A stretch of DNA of 64,000 bases from Wurfbainia villosa (lineage: Eukaryota; Streptophyta; Magnoliopsida; Zingiberales; Zingiberaceae), in the NCBI GenBank assembly GCA_025175895.1, contig CM045988.1:15343647-15407646 (forward strand), written 5' to 3'. The notes under the pieces are model-generated. The model saw only the letters and a program-made list of their open reading frames with translations. It had not been told where the DNA came from and did not search any database. Both the position numbers and the translations under genes were made by a program. The stretch's first letter is position 1; each line of letters begins with the position of its first letter. Below, piece after piece: positions 19,436-31,844 of the stretch.

Positions 19436-22052
19436 TGTTGGTGCAATCGGCCCAGGTCATGATTGACTAGGACTCGAGTTTAACTCGAGTGATGTTTTGA
19501 TGTTCGAAAAAAATATATGACAATGTAATTGTCATAGGGAAGTCCAAGTCTTGAGTACTTGGCATGGAAAGTCCAAGTGGGACACTTGGCATTTGGGAAA
19601 GTCCAAGCATGGGTCTTGGCAAGGTAAAGTCCAAGTCTTGAGTACTTGGCATGGAAAGTCCAACATGGGTTGGCAAGGAAAGTCCAAGCATTGGTCTTGG
19701 CATGGAAAGTTCAACATGGGTTGGCAAGGGAAAGTCCAAGCTTGAGCCTTGGCATTTGAGAAGTCCAAGGGTTTGATATTGGCAGCATAAAGTCCAAGCG
19801 GGAGTCTTGGCAGCATAAGTCAAATCGTTGGCAGCGTAAAGTCCAAGCGGGAGTCTTGGCAGCATAAGTCCAATGGTTGGCGGCGTAAAGTCCAAGCGGA
19901 GTCTTGGCAGCGTAATGCCAAAGTGCCTTGGCGGTGTAGACACCGTTAGCATGACATAGCCGATGGAAGCACTTGAAGGCTAGCGCGATGGATGAACAAG
20001 TCATGGATGACTTGGAGGGATCCAAGAGGCGTGAGGCTAATGGAGGTGGCTAGAAGGCTTAGGTCTAGGCTAAGGGTGGTCTAGCAAATATGGGGGAACC
20101 ATACTTCGGTTAAAACCTCATGTTTGAGGTGTGCCAGTCGACTGGTGTCATGTGGCAGTCGACTGTGTTGGATCGAGAAGCGTCGCTAGAGGGGGGGGTG
20201 AATAGCGATCGTAAAACTTTTTCTTTTTCGTTCGTTCGATACGCAAAGTAAGCACAGCGGAAAATAAATGAACACGTTTATTTTACTTGGTTCACAACCC
20301 AGCGGTTGCTACTCCAAGGTCCTATCGGTCCTAGACCGCGTACGGAGGGCAAAGCACTAAAACGTCTCCTCCTCGTTGGAGGTAGGAGACAACGATTACA
20401 AAAACCGAATATACGAGGATGAGGCAACAAGCCTACCTCACCTCGTTATGAAGATAAAAATACAGAATATAATATCAAAAATATTACTTGAATCATGCGA
20501 CGAAGAAGATCAAAACTTGGCGTCGCGTCGGCGTTATGACGGTGTTGAAGCGTTGGCGTTGTAGGAGCACTTGATGAATAATTGATGTGATTTGGAGATG
20601 AATCCTCCCCTCCTTTTATAGACTTTAGCCTCTGAATTTGTCTCCTATTTCTTTGGAACGGATCATGAATTTTTCCAAATTTTTATCGCGAAGTGGCCGC
20701 GTCAAACGTTATCCATTTTGACCTAGCGCAAAGTCGAATCGCGCCATCGATCGATGCCTCTCATCACCGATCGATGATACGATCGATGCATCATCATCGA
20801 CCGATAACGATCGCCTAATGTCCAAGAATGATCACACCGCCACTTCCTGCGAAGAGATTAGCTCGAAAATGATAAATGCGACGGTTTCTGACCGTCCGAT
20901 CTCGACCTAGACCTTCCACAGAAAGTCTTAGTCGAATCGCCGCCTACGGTCGTCCCCGTACAGAGAACACGACCTTACCATCTCTCACTCACACGAGCTT
21001 ACCTCGATAGTAGCTCTTGCTTCCGGCCTTCCACTCGATTCCTTCGGCTCCCTCCGAATTCACTCAAGTGTCGCCCGACCACCACGGCTTCCTCCGGGTG
21101 TCGCTAGCCTTCAGCTCCAGCTTTAGTACTTTTCTGCACACTTGATTTAGCTCGTGAGATAACAATATAAACTTAACTTTGTGTCTTTGCCATAATCAAA
21201 ACACAGGTTCGATTATCTAGTGCCCCTGCACCAACAGACTGGACCGAGTCAACTAGGGTTTGACTGCGGGTTATGGCCTAGCAGTCGACTGCCAGAGGTG
21301 GGCAGTCGACTGATGGCTCGAGCAGTCGACTGATCGTGTGATCAGTCGACTGGTGCTCGAGAAATTGGCCACAGAATGGAGTCGAGACTCGACTGGTCGA
21401 GTGAGGACTCCATCAGTCGACTGATGGTCACAATCAGTCGACTGATGGTAGATCCGTGGGACTTATCCAGCGTGGATCTAGCCGTTGTCTCACGATAACA
21501 GTGGCATCAGTCGACTGATGGTCCCGATCAGTCGACTGATCGACCTTTTCCAACACAGGTTGAAGCTTTATAAGGAGCTCGTGATGGAGGATTTTGGTAT
21601 CGATTTCTTGGACGTCATGAGGCAATTTGCTGTTGCAAATCAGGATCTTCAACCACGATTCAAGCGATCAACAAGCAAGCAATCCAAAGGCATTTGTAAA
21701 GTTGTTCTCTTTACTAGTTTTGCATTGTATTGTTGTATATTGCTTGTATTTATATCTTATTGTTGTAAGATTACTTGTAAGGGGTTTCTCCACCTCCGAC
21801 TTGTGTCGAGAAGGAGTATTTGTCATTAGTGAGTGCGTGTACATCACTAGAGCTCGTAGAGCTCGATCCGTGGAGTAGGAACCGTGCGGTTCCGAACCAT
21901 GTTATATCGTTGTGTTAGCGTGTTGTCCATTTCGTTATCGTTATTACTTTTCTATATCTGCTGCGCTAACAAAATTGTAGAAACAAACGCAAAAGAATTC
22001 CATTGACGCTATTCACCCCCCCCCCCCTCTAGCTTCCAAACGATCCCTAACA
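19436..22052 (+). repeat. RE-D 3' LTR (interrupted)
   Basis: Colinear with the 5' LTR apart from RE-E at 20166-21236 and its duplicated GACTG. Without the insertion it is about 1.54 kb. It retains about ten perfect or near-perfect CAGTCGACTG motifs. Ends TAACA at 22052, followed by the AAGCT duplicate. Confidence 0.94.
20166..21236 (-). repeat. RE-E: solo LTR nested in the RE-D 3' LTR
   Basis: 1071 bp with TGTTGG...CCAACA ends and a perfect GACTG duplication (20161-20165 and 21237-21241); the uninterrupted 5' LTR has one GACTG at that site. Read on the minus strand it begins TGTTGGTGCAGGGG and ends with the TTCACCCCCCCC...CTCTAGC signature shared with Sirevirus-like LTRs here. A TATAAAAGGA box is at 20611-20620 on the minus strand. 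There is no primer site or internal sequence, so it is a product of LTR-LTR recombination. Confidence 0.93.
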
Positions 22053-22057
22053 AAGCT

Positions 22058-24034
22058 GTGGTTGATTAGGTAAGCTTTGATATGGTTATGTTTTTCTTTA
22101 GTTGGTGATGAATTATAGGGATGAGATTAAATCACTAAAGGATTAGGTGTTAAATTCGGTATTACACGAAGCCAACACTTAATTAAATTTGTATGCTATT
22201 GTACAAGACATTGATACAAGGTAGTATTCTCAGATGTGAATACAATCAGCACGAAATACATAATAGGTATGGTTGTAAACTGGATTTGGATATGGTTATT
22301 GATTCGATATGATATGTTACAATAGTATTATTTGTGAAGTAATCATAGATCAAATATGATTAGTAAATGAAGGGTAGAGGATTACACTACTACATTATTG
22401 AATTGACTAATCAAGAGTTAGGATATAAACAGGGATTAGTATGGAAGGGTATGGAACTACCCTTGCAGATAGTAGCGAATCAGCCAAAGATTTAGGTTGG
22501 ATTAAATTTCTATACCTACAATTTGATTACGCTGGCATTTGTTTATGTATGTTATATTTACAGAACCTGGATTTGAGATAGAGACGTGAATGCAAAGACC
22601 CTTGACACGAGCTTCTCAATAGGTGGGTAATTTCCTACCCTGGTTAGGTAGATGTAATTGCATTCAGATTTAGACATAGGTATGAGCATGTTATATGTTC
22701 ATATTATCTTGACCCTTCTCTTATTTATCCTATGCTTGATACTTATCTTTGGCTATATATGCTCAAATGTTGATATCACATTTTTCGTTGTCATAATTTA
22801 GTAGTTACATATGTGATGTATGTAGATCTATAAATGTTTAGTAGGGTGTAGATGTTAGAGTACAGATGATGACTTGATTTGTAAATTGGGTAAAGGTCAT
22901 CCGTGGATAGGTAATTCCCTAAATGTAGTATTTATTCCAATACCCATGTGTTGCATACTTATTACCAACTCTATGTTGTGTAAATGGTCAGGTGAGTTGT
23001 GAATAGTGTGTCGCTATGGACCCATGGTCCTAGCTTGTCATGATCAGTTGACTACGACTCTATACAGGATAGAGAGTGTATTGATCAAATGGGTATGACT
23101 CCCTATTGAACAGAGAGTCTATGGTAGATGTATGTATGTGAGATAGTACATTCATGTCATTGCTTGCATACTGACGACATAGTCTCCCCTTGGGGTTGAG
23201 AGAGTCATCAGCAATCTTGCCTCTCAGGTTACTCCCAAAGGAATAACAGGTGTGAGGGCAGAGCATTTGTTGTGCCACACTCTACCACTATAGACGGTGG
23301 TAGTTGGAATTGCGTACAGTTATCCTGGGTGCGTGGCACTCAACCACTCACAGATAGTGTCAGTCGGAGTAGCCAGCAGCAAGGACCCCCATTGTGTAGC
23401 GAGTTCTTTACGCTCATATGCTACTTGATCATACTGCCCACTCGGGCACTCTAGAGCAGTGGTTGGTGTTGAGTTGGGACAGTTATCATGTCTGCCACCT
23501 AGGCCACACTGGGGTCGTGGTAGCGAGTAGGGGTGCACAAGCATGACCATGCATATTGCATTGTCGTATCATACGGCGTTTTGCATATTGCTATATATAT
23601 ATACATATATGGATGTATATATATATACATGGAAGATGGTGATTAGTTTACATACATATGCAGTCTATATGTATACTCACTTTGATGATGCATTTGTATG
23701 TACTGTGCTTGTTGCATTTGTTTGTACATATTCATATATGTTATTGCATTTTCTGTATGGTAGTAGGCCGGGTACTTGTATACTTGTTGGTCGGTTACTG
23801 TGATACCCTCGACCTGTATCATGGTGTAGTGTGAGTTAATATTACTCTTTATACCTTATGTTGTGGATATATGCCTAGGTTGGATGAGTGTAGAGTAGCT
23901 GACGGTCAGGTATGTCAGCATATTTTGTTGTTCAGTTTATTTAGTGGTATGCATGTATGTATATTTATTATGTTGATGTATATATGTCGTACCTGTAGAT
24001 TATACTGTTGAATTACATGTGATATTGATATATT
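22058..24034 (+). repeat. Probable LTR of Ty3/gypsy-like element X, left segment
   Basis: About 2 kb without coding potential. It is continuous with 63501-63967 once RE-F and one ATATT copy are removed. Phrases such as GCATGCATGTATG, TGTACATATTCATATATG and repeated GAGAGAGTC-like blocks recall long gypsy LTRs, but the LTR start is not identifiable. Assignment rests mainly on the LTR end and primer site at 63967-63987. Confidence 0.5.
23591..23635. repeat. TA-rich simple repeat
   Basis: TATATATATACATATATGG followed by a second TATATATATACATGG; a short microsatellite with partial palindromic symmetry. Confidence 0.8.
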
Positions 24035-25936
24035 TGTTGCGATGTATACTGAAAAGTCTATCTTTTGTATGAACATCGTTATTTTGAAATAAGAATCACC
24101 TGATCATTGTTTGCATATTTTTATGGTTATGCATATTGTCTAATACATTACATTGTAGATAACATGGTGTGTGGTGTCACACGGGAGATCATGTTATCGG
24201 TTCCTTGTAAAGTATAAGTAAAGGCTCACAACCGAGATGACTTTGGACAAACCATCGGAATTATTGTAGTGTGATTTGGTATTGGTTTGTCTTGACCATA
24301 GAATCACACTAGTGCACTTTGTGTGTATTGAGCAAGACCGACTCAGAGGTGATTTGATTTATTGCTGACTACATAATCGAATCGGACCTCAGATATTATT
24401 TTGTACATGCTCTTAATCCCGATATAATAATGGACACATATACTTAGTATTCATTTCTTTGATTTACCAATGGGCGAGATTTATAGATTAAATCGATAGG
24501 CTCGGTAAGTTGGGAGATGATATTATTTATATGGTGTGTCATTGATTATAGGAGGAAACCTTGTCCTATATATTAGGATGATGATGTCCCCTTGAGGAGC
24601 TCATAAGGTTCATCATGTAAACCCTGCAGGTGGACTTGGTCCGGCATGATGAAAAGGTTGAGTGGTACTACTCATGGAGTTAGATGTTGATTAATTAATG
24701 GTCAGTAAATTAATTAATTGACAGACATTCGAGATCTTAAACACGGGGAGAAAATGTACAAATAATATATGGAGCCTATATTAACTTATGGGGGTTGGTG
24801 AGGTAGATCAATGATAATCCTTTAGCGGATTGGATTATCATTAATGGATCGGACTTTATGTGGGCATGATCCATGGGTGGCCAAGATCCAACTCCACCTC
24901 ATGGTCCCTAATGTAGTCTATTAACACCTCATGAAGTTTAGATCCAATGGATAGAAACAAAACTCTAGATCCAAAGGTAGAGATTAAATCTCTAGATCCG
25001 ACGGTTGAGATTAAAACTCTAGATCCGACGGTTGAGATTAAATCCCTAGAACCAATGGTGGAGATTAAAAGGAGGCTTATCCCTAACTCTATAAAAGGAG
25101 CACAAGGTGTTGGCATGGAGAATTAATCAAGAGGAGCTAGGGTTTTGGAGTTGGCGGCAAGAAGAGGAGCTAGGATTTTCGCTTGGGCGACACCTAATAA
25201 GGAAAGTTTTCCTTGACTTCTCCTTCTTCCTCAAGCTGCCGGCGCCCCTTGAAGCTCTTCCAGCCCTTGGCCGGCGTCCAAACTCCCTCTTCTCCTTCTC
25301 CTTGGCCGGTGGAACAAAGGTTTAGGGTCCTCCCTTGAAGCTTTTGGCCGACAACCCTTAATCTCTTCTTCCTTCTTGGCCGGCGGCAAAGCTCCATCCT
25401 TGGAGGTTGTTGGTTGGTTGAAAGAAGGAATAGTGCTTTGTTTCTATTCTTCCTCTTGCTCGGAACGAGCAAGGAAGGAAGATTGGCGATCTAGGAGCTT
25501 CAACTTTTGGTAGATTGTCGCCCACACGACGTCCGAAAGGAGGAAGGTAATACATTAGAAGATTGAGAAATATATCTATTCTCTATTCTCTTTTGTTACT
25601 TGCTTGTATTTGTTTTTTTCAATTATGAGCATGATATATTCTGTTTGTGGCTAAATAATACTTGGATCCCGAACATAAATACAAAAACCGGCGATCCGTA
25701 CATCGTCTATTCCGCGGTTACTCGTAGAATAAAAGTTGGTCGCTTGAACAACGAGTTTGTTCAAGTGACCTCTCTAAACGAAGAGCACGACGATGACTTG
25801 GTTGTTTGAGCAATCCCTTTTGTCTAGGATTAAATTTTTTTAATCTAGGGACATCGATGGGATCGCCATGAACAAACAACCGAGGTGAAGTGGGAAGCAA
25901 AGTTTCCCCTCATGGATCAATGAAACCAAACCTTCA
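24035..25936 (+). repeat. RE-F 5' LTR
   Basis: 1902 bp, TGTTGCGATG (TGTTGGGATG in the 3' copy) to ACCTTCA. It carries the GATCCGACGGTT minisatellite (about 24955-25060), TATAAAAG at 25090-25097, a CCGGC-rich stretch, and the TCGCCCACACGACGTCCG block shared by all family LTRs. Confidence 0.95.
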
Positions 25937-25938
25937 AA

Positions 25939-25951
25939 TGGTATCAGAGCC
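25939..25951 (+). other. RE-F primer binding site
   Basis: TGGTATCAGAGCC, two bases after the 5' LTR; initiator tRNA-Met type. Confidence 0.93.
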
Positions 25952-26992
25952 AAGGTTTCCGATTTTGTGTGTTTAGGATTCGGTTAATTTTTATGCACTT
26001 TTCATATATTATATGTGTCGGATAATAGTAGGATATGCGTAGGTTAACTCTTTGGTTGTAGGCATAAGATCCGACTATTATGGCCATATGTGTGTATGTG
26101 ATTGTATGTGTATATTTTGTTGAATCCTCGGGGTTGATGAGGCTAGTATTTAATTTTTTGTGAATTAGATACAACATTGTTTAGCCACTCTTTTTATTTT
26201 AGTTTACTTTCGATCTAGATTTCATGTACACTCACTCGTGGAGTATAGGATCGATGGATGTAAATTAAAATATATTTTAGTCTCGGCTCGGATCTCCGGA
26301 TGGCTCGTACATGGCGTACGAGGAGCGAACGAGAAGGCGATGCGACGGGAGACATATTGAAGACAAAAGCCATAATAGTTGGAAAATAATTTATTTTTCA
26401 TATTTATTGCTTTTTGTTTGATATGCATGTCGTAGGCTAGGAAAATTGCTCAATTTCAAATTACTAAGTGGGAGAGGGAAATTTTTATAAATTCCCACGG
26501 CCTCCATTACGATTTGACAAGTGATGCAAACAAACTTGCACGTTGGCTCTGAGTGCCTTCCTCCCCATCGGATGAGTTTGTTTGCGGATCACAAGGTCAA
26601 ATATGGTTATAGGGAATTATTAAGGAGCGTGTGCACTTCCCCATCGGAAGGCTCATAACCCGAGATAATTACCTTGGTACCCAGTAATGGTGAACACTTA
26701 GATACAAATATAAGTATCCTCCCCATCGGAGTCACTGCTTTTATTTGTAGGGCCAAAGAAGAACCAACTATTAATTTTACTTGTTAAAAAGTTAGGTTGA
26801 CAAGATAGTAAAATTAATGGGTAAAACCTTTTCTTACAAATGTAGAATTCGTATACGTCCACACTATCGTGGCATATGATATTCTCGGTGTTTTGAGATG
26901 TTGGTTGATTTTAAAATTTTATTGTTTGAGGAATCAATAATATTTTGAAATCTAATGTTTTGATTTATGTGATTCTTAGGTTTTCTTTCAAA
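25952..26992 (+). other. RE-F untranslated leader
   Basis: About 1 kb of noncoding leader, homologous to those of RE-B and RE-I. It includes the PPT-like TTACTAAGTGGGAGAGGGA at 26461-26479. Confidence 0.7.
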
Positions 26993-28042
26993 ATGACTTT
27001 CAAACCACTTGCTGTGATACTGAAAGAGAACAAACTTACTGGACCCACCTATGTTGATTGGATGAGGAATCTAGACATTGTCTTGACTACTGAGGAATAC
27101 AAATATGTACTCCTCGAAGAGTGCCCTCCAAAGCCTGCAGATGATTCTGGTGAAAAAGATAAAGAGAGTTATAAGAAGTAGATCAAGGCCGATGAGATGG
27201 CGCGGTGTTACATTTTGACATCTATGTCAAATGTACTGCAACATCAGCATCAAGCCATGCCCACAGCTTATGACATGATGCTCAATCTCAAAGATCTTTT
27301 CTAACACCAGAATCGGGCTACGAGGAAGGAAGCCATGAGGAACTTGATGACGACCACCATGATCGAGGGAACACCCGTGAGGGATCATGTTCTCAAGATG
27401 ATGACTTATTTGAATGAGCTGGATGTCCTTGGATCATAGATCGATGGGGAAACCTAGGTCGATATCATACTCCAATCTCTACCTAGGAGTTTTGAGCAGT
27501 TTCATTTGAACTACAACATGAACAAGAGGTTGTATTCATTGGCAAAACTTCTGACAGAACTCCAAGCTGTAGAAGGGCTATTTCGTCAGAGTGCTCAGGC
27601 ACATGCCATGGTGACCCAAAAGGTTTCTACTTCTAAGCCGAAAGGCAAGAAGAAGAAGAAACAAACTGGGACGAAGGCGGTGGGAGGTACTAAGGGAGGA
27701 GTGAAGAAGCCGAAAGGCAAGTGCTTCACTTGTAAGCAGACTGGACACTGGAAGAAGGACTGCCCCAACCGCAAGAACAAAGGTATATCTTTTGGTCAAG
27801 TCGTTGAAACATGTTTAGCGGTGTTATCTACCAGCACCTGGTGTGTAGATATGGGAGCCACTGATCATGTCTGCAATACTTTACAGGGGTTCCAGGAAAC
27901 CAGACGACTAGCTGAGGGGGAGATTACCATGTACTTGGGCGATGCCACGAAGGTAGCGACTGTTGCAGTGGGGGATGTTCATTTATCTTTTGAGAAAAAT
28001 AAACTTTTGGTTCTTAAGAATTGCCTTTATGCACCTTTATTT
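26993..28042 (+). pseudogene. gag: RE-F gag-protease with nonsense mutations
   Basis: ATG at 26993 begins MTFKPLAVILKENKLTG. The frame is continuous to the protease, interrupted only by stops (27179-27181, then around 27302, 27437 and 27454), with no frameshift. The Gag domain is followed by a basic KPKGKKKKKQ segment and one CCHC knuckle (CFTCKQTGHWKKDC, about 27722-27763). The protease active site region reads WCVDMGATDHVCN, where copia proteases normally have D-S/T-G; Met replaces the middle residue. Several stops look like CAG/CAA to TAG/TAA transitions. It would encode the particle shell and maturation enzyme. Confidence 0.88.
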
Positions 28043-29386
28043 TGAAAGAATTTAATTTCGGTTTCTAAATTGTTTATGGATGGATATTCTATTTCTTTCA
28101 ATGACAAAGTTGTTATAAAAAGGAATAGGGACATTATCTGTTCTGGTACATTGATAGAAAATTTGGACACACTTGAACCAAAAGCTCCCACAATGCAAAT
28201 TGAAATTAATAACTCATCTTCTAATAAGAGAAAATAACCTTCGAAGATGAACCAAACATATCTTTGGCATCTTAGGCTTGGTCATATTAACCTAAGCAGA
28301 ATTCAAAGGTTGATAGCTGATGGACCTCTGGGTTCATTAATGGTGGAGGATTTCCCAACTTGTGAATCTTGCTTGGAGGGTAAAATGACCAAGAGGCCTT
28401 TTAAGGCCAAGGGGTATAGAGCCAAAGATGTGTTAGAATTGGTTCATTCTGATTTGTGTGGTCCTATGTCTATCCAGGCTAGAGGTGGTTTCGAGTATTT
28501 CGTCTCTTTTATAGACGATTACTCGAGATATGGATACATTTACCTGATGCGCTGCAAGTCTGAATGCTTTGACAAGTTCAAAGAATTCAAGGTTGATGTG
28601 GAGAAACGTCAAGGTAAAAGAATCAAGACACTACTATCTGATCATGATGGTAAGTACCTCTTGGGAGAGTTTAGGAATTACCTATTAGAGGCTGGGATTC
28701 AATCCCAATTGACTGCACCTGGCACACCCTAGCAGAATGGTGTAGCAGAGCGAAGGAATAGGACTCTAATGGAGATGGTTAGATCGATGATGAGTTATTC
28801 TGAGTTGCCAGATTCGTTCTGGGGATATGCTCTAGATACGGCAGTGTACATTCTGAACTTAGTTCCATCTAAATCAGTGCCTTCTACTCCCACAGAATTA
28901 TGGACTGGGCGAAAGCCTAGTCTAAGACATATTCGGATATGGGGGAGTCCAGCACATGTGCTAAAGGTAGATGCTGGTTAGTTGGAACCTCGTTCAGAAG
29001 TACGCATGTTCATTGGCTATCCTAGAGGAACGAAGGGTGGTCTATTTTATAGTCCTAGAGATTAGAGGGTGATCGTTAGCACGAATGCCAGATTTCTAGA
29101 GGAAGATTATATTATAGGCCACAAGCCCAAGAGTAAAATTGTTCTGGAGGAATTAAAAGGGGAAGTCACTTCTTTAGTACCACCGGTACAAGAGGATATA
29201 CCACAAGTCACTACACCGTGTGTAACAGAGGATACACAAGAGATACCTCGTCATAGTGGGAGGGTTGTTAGACAGCCTGATAGATTCATGTTCTTGGGAG
29301 AATCTTCTGATTTGGTCCCTGGCGAACATGAACCTGATCCCTGGACATATGATGAGGCAATCCAAGATATAGATGCAGCATCTTAG
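28043..29386 (+). pseudogene. RE-F integrase
   Basis: Same frame as gag. The longest open piece (28247-28732) has the HHCC zinc domain (WHLRLGHINL, CESCLEGKMTK), the first catalytic Asp (LVHSDLCGP) and the second (LLSDHDGKY). A TAG at 28730-28732 replaces a Gln codon just before NGVAERRNR with the catalytic Glu. A second piece from 28769 holds DSFWGYALDT; stops at about 28979 and 29063 interrupt the C-terminal domain. The sequence keeps the core segment that RE-B and RE-I have lost. It would insert cDNA into the genome. Confidence 0.9.
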
Positions 29387-29540
29387 CAAAGTGCAATGAA
29401 TAATGAGATTGAATCTATGGATTCAAATCATGTCTGGGTGCTAGTGGAACCACCTGATGGTGTAAAAACCATTGGATGCAAGTGAATCTACAAAAGAAAG
29501 AGCGGAATAGATGGGAAGGTTGAGACCTTCAAAGCAAGGC
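29387..29540 (+). pseudogene. RE-F reverse transcriptase N-terminus, cut by RE-G
   Basis: Continues the pol frame through the fingers (HVWVLVEPPDGVKTIGCK), with TGG-to-TAG and TGG-to-TGA changes. It ends in the AAGGC target duplication (29536-29540). The frame resumes in phase at 60198, inside the conserved ARLVAKG-type motif, so RE-G landed in an uninterrupted pol frame. Confidence 0.9.
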
Positions 29541-30791
29541 TGTTGGTGATCGATTTGAAGCTAGAGGGGGGTGAATAGCTTATTTTTCGTCTCTACAAAA
29601 ATATTAGCCGAAGTACAACAAAAATAATAATAACACAAATGAAAAACAATGCTAACACGATTCTTTTACGTGGTTCGGAGATAGCGCTCCTACTCCACGG
29701 TGATCCTTGAGGTGGATCAACCCTAATCAATACCACTATGAAGCTTTCCTTTACAACACTTCTCCTCTTCTTACAAAAGATGTAAATGAAGCTTAGAGAG
29801 GAGAAAGGGATTTAGAATCACTAAAAATCTTTGAAAAATCAGGGAGGCTTAAGAGTATAATCAGAGAATAAACATTAACCTCAAAAACCTCCACCAGCTC
29901 TCTTTTTATAGAGAGAAGGCTGATTTTCCCGTTGGAGCACCATAAGTCGACTGATGCACAGCATCAGTCGACTGCTGGCGTGGTTAACGGCTTCTGAATA
30001 GCCGGATTCATGGAATTCAGAGTCTTTTCCTCCAATGGCATTCTCATCAGTCGACTGATCCCTCCATCAATTGACTGATGGAGTGATCAGTCGAGTGATC
30101 ATAGGCGGCAGTCGAGTGAGACTCCATTATGTGCCCGTGTTTAACTTGATCAGTCGACTTCCACTGTTGGTAGTCGACTGATCGCAACATCAGTCGACTG
30201 CCACTGCCAAAGTAGTCGACTGATCATCAGGGTTTCATCCTGACTCAGTTGAGCACCTGACCAGTCAATTGATACATCGTATCAGTCGACTGATACTCAT
30301 CAAGTATGAATAATTCATACTTGATTTCACCCCCCTAGACCTAGACTCAACCTTCTAGCTCTTCCTTAAACCTTGCACCTCCAGGATCCCTCCGAGTCCG
30401 CGACTTGTTCATCCTTTGCGCTTTGCTTTCAAGAGCTTCCTTCAGTTTTGTCATGTCTTGGGTTTCCCTTTGCCAAATCGTGCTTGAACTTTATGCCGCC
30501 AAGTCTACATGCTTGGACTTACGCTGCCAAGACTTGCCTTTGTATTTCCTTTGCCAAGATCCGTTTGGACTTAATGCCGCCAAGACAACATGCTTGGTCT
30601 TATGCCGCCAAACCTTTACCTTGGACTTTTCTTGCCAAGCTCATACTTGGACTTTGCCTTTACCAAGTCTTCATACTTGGATTTCTCTGTTACTTGAACA
30701 TGTTCACAATTAGATCACAAAACGTCGCCTAACTTAGATGATTATCCAAACATCAAAACATATAAATGCTTGGGGCATTGTTGCACCAACA
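29541..30791 (-). repeat. RE-G 3' LTR
   Basis: 1251 bp. On the minus strand it begins TGTTGGTGCAACAATGCCC and ends CGATCACCAACA. It contains the TCCAAG/TTGGC array (30478-30690), about a dozen CAGTCGACTG-like palindromes (29940-30300) and a TATAAAAAGA box (29901-29910, minus). Confidence 0.93.
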
Positions 30792-30805
30792 ATCTCCCCC
30801 TTTTT
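30792..30805 (-). other. RE-G polypurine tract
   Basis: Minus-strand AAAAAGGGGGAGAT directly before the 3' LTR, identical to those of RE-A and RE-D. More C-rich (minus-strand purine) blocks near 30890, 30992 and 31132 suggest the multiple tracts usual for Sireviruses. Confidence 0.88.
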
Positions 30806-31844
30806 GATGTTTGACAATCATTTAAGTTAGGTCTTTTAAAGATATGCACATAATCATATATCCAATTCTAACTTAAACATTTCTTTTCCCCCTTTGACAT
30901 ACATCAAAAAGAGAAGAAAGACAAAATCATATATTTCATAAAAGAATCGAATTTGTTATAATTTTGAACTAAGGTATAGAATTGACATTTAGCTCCCCCT
31001 TAATCCAAGATATAGTACATGATGAGTGAAATACATGTGGAGCAAAAGCCTATCTAACAATTTGAAGGTTTAAATCCTAACTTTGCACCAACAATGTAAA
31101 TTTGGGAATGAAAAAGATAAATCTTATGAAACTCCCCCTAAAACACCGCATTAAACAGTCCTAAACGTTTGTTTATACTCAATATTATTATGCTAAAGGT
31201 TTAGGAAATCCATGATACACTAAATATCAAAAAATGGAGCTATTTATCAGAACATATCGTTATCGATCATTGGTTTCAACGATCACACTACGCCTGAAAT
31301 CCAAATTTTAGCCTTTTCATCCCAAATTCAAAAATGCGTTAGAAATTCCAGAAACCTCGAAAAATCACAAAATTTTGTGTACACATTTCTGAAATCATAC
31401 TTTATCAAAACAAAATATTTTGAAAAATATATGTTTTCCAGATTTCAAGATTGATACAAACTTGGAAACCAACATAAGTTCTAATATTTTTGCAAACTTT
31501 GTATCACTTTTGTGTTTCACTTGAAAACTGTTTTTCAAAATGTGATAAACATAGTTTAAAATATGTTTTATTTGACATTTCCAATCATGTTCTTGGAGCT
31601 ATATGCACATCAATTGTGTATAAGTCTTCCCAATGATTGGTCCAATGAAGGATTAATGTCTCTAGATGACACTTTGGTCCATAGTAATGCATCATAACAA
31701 GCATGATGAACCAAGTGCATCTTCCTAACATCTCACATGTTGTCTAAGTGGCTCAATACAAAAATCATAGTTTCTTAGGTATTTTGTGAGATGCTTAAAG
31801 GTATAAATCCTAGTATTTCTATAGGATCATGCAATCCTACACCT
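30806..31844 (-). other. RE-G 3' noncoding region
   Basis: About 1 kb between RNase H and the polypurine tract. AT-rich, no env-like or other credible frame. Parts resemble the internal noncoding DNA of RE-D and RE-A (for example CTCACATGT and TTTTGAAAAACC-like phrases, by eye). Confidence 0.7.

Larger units (their letters stand above)
14305..22052 (+). mobile_element. RE-D: complete gag-only Sirevirus-like retrotransposon
   Basis: LTRs at 14305-15819 and 19436-22052, flanked by perfect AAGCT duplications (14300-14304 and 22053-22057). A primer site, a gag frame and polypurine tracts are present. The 3.6-kb internal region lacks protease, integrase and reverse transcriptase, so it is non-autonomous. 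RE-A has the same organisation, so this is a family rather than one deleted copy. A solo LTR (RE-E) lies in the 3' LTR. Confidence 0.95.

Noticed and set aside
23272..23803. Short frames in the X region suggesting a small gene
   Set aside because: Low-complexity, no start or splice context, and continuous with LTR-like DNA.
30806..31844. Possible env-like gene after RNase H in RE-G, as in some Sireviruses
   Set aside because: No frame of meaningful length on the minus strand and no membrane or coiled-coil features.
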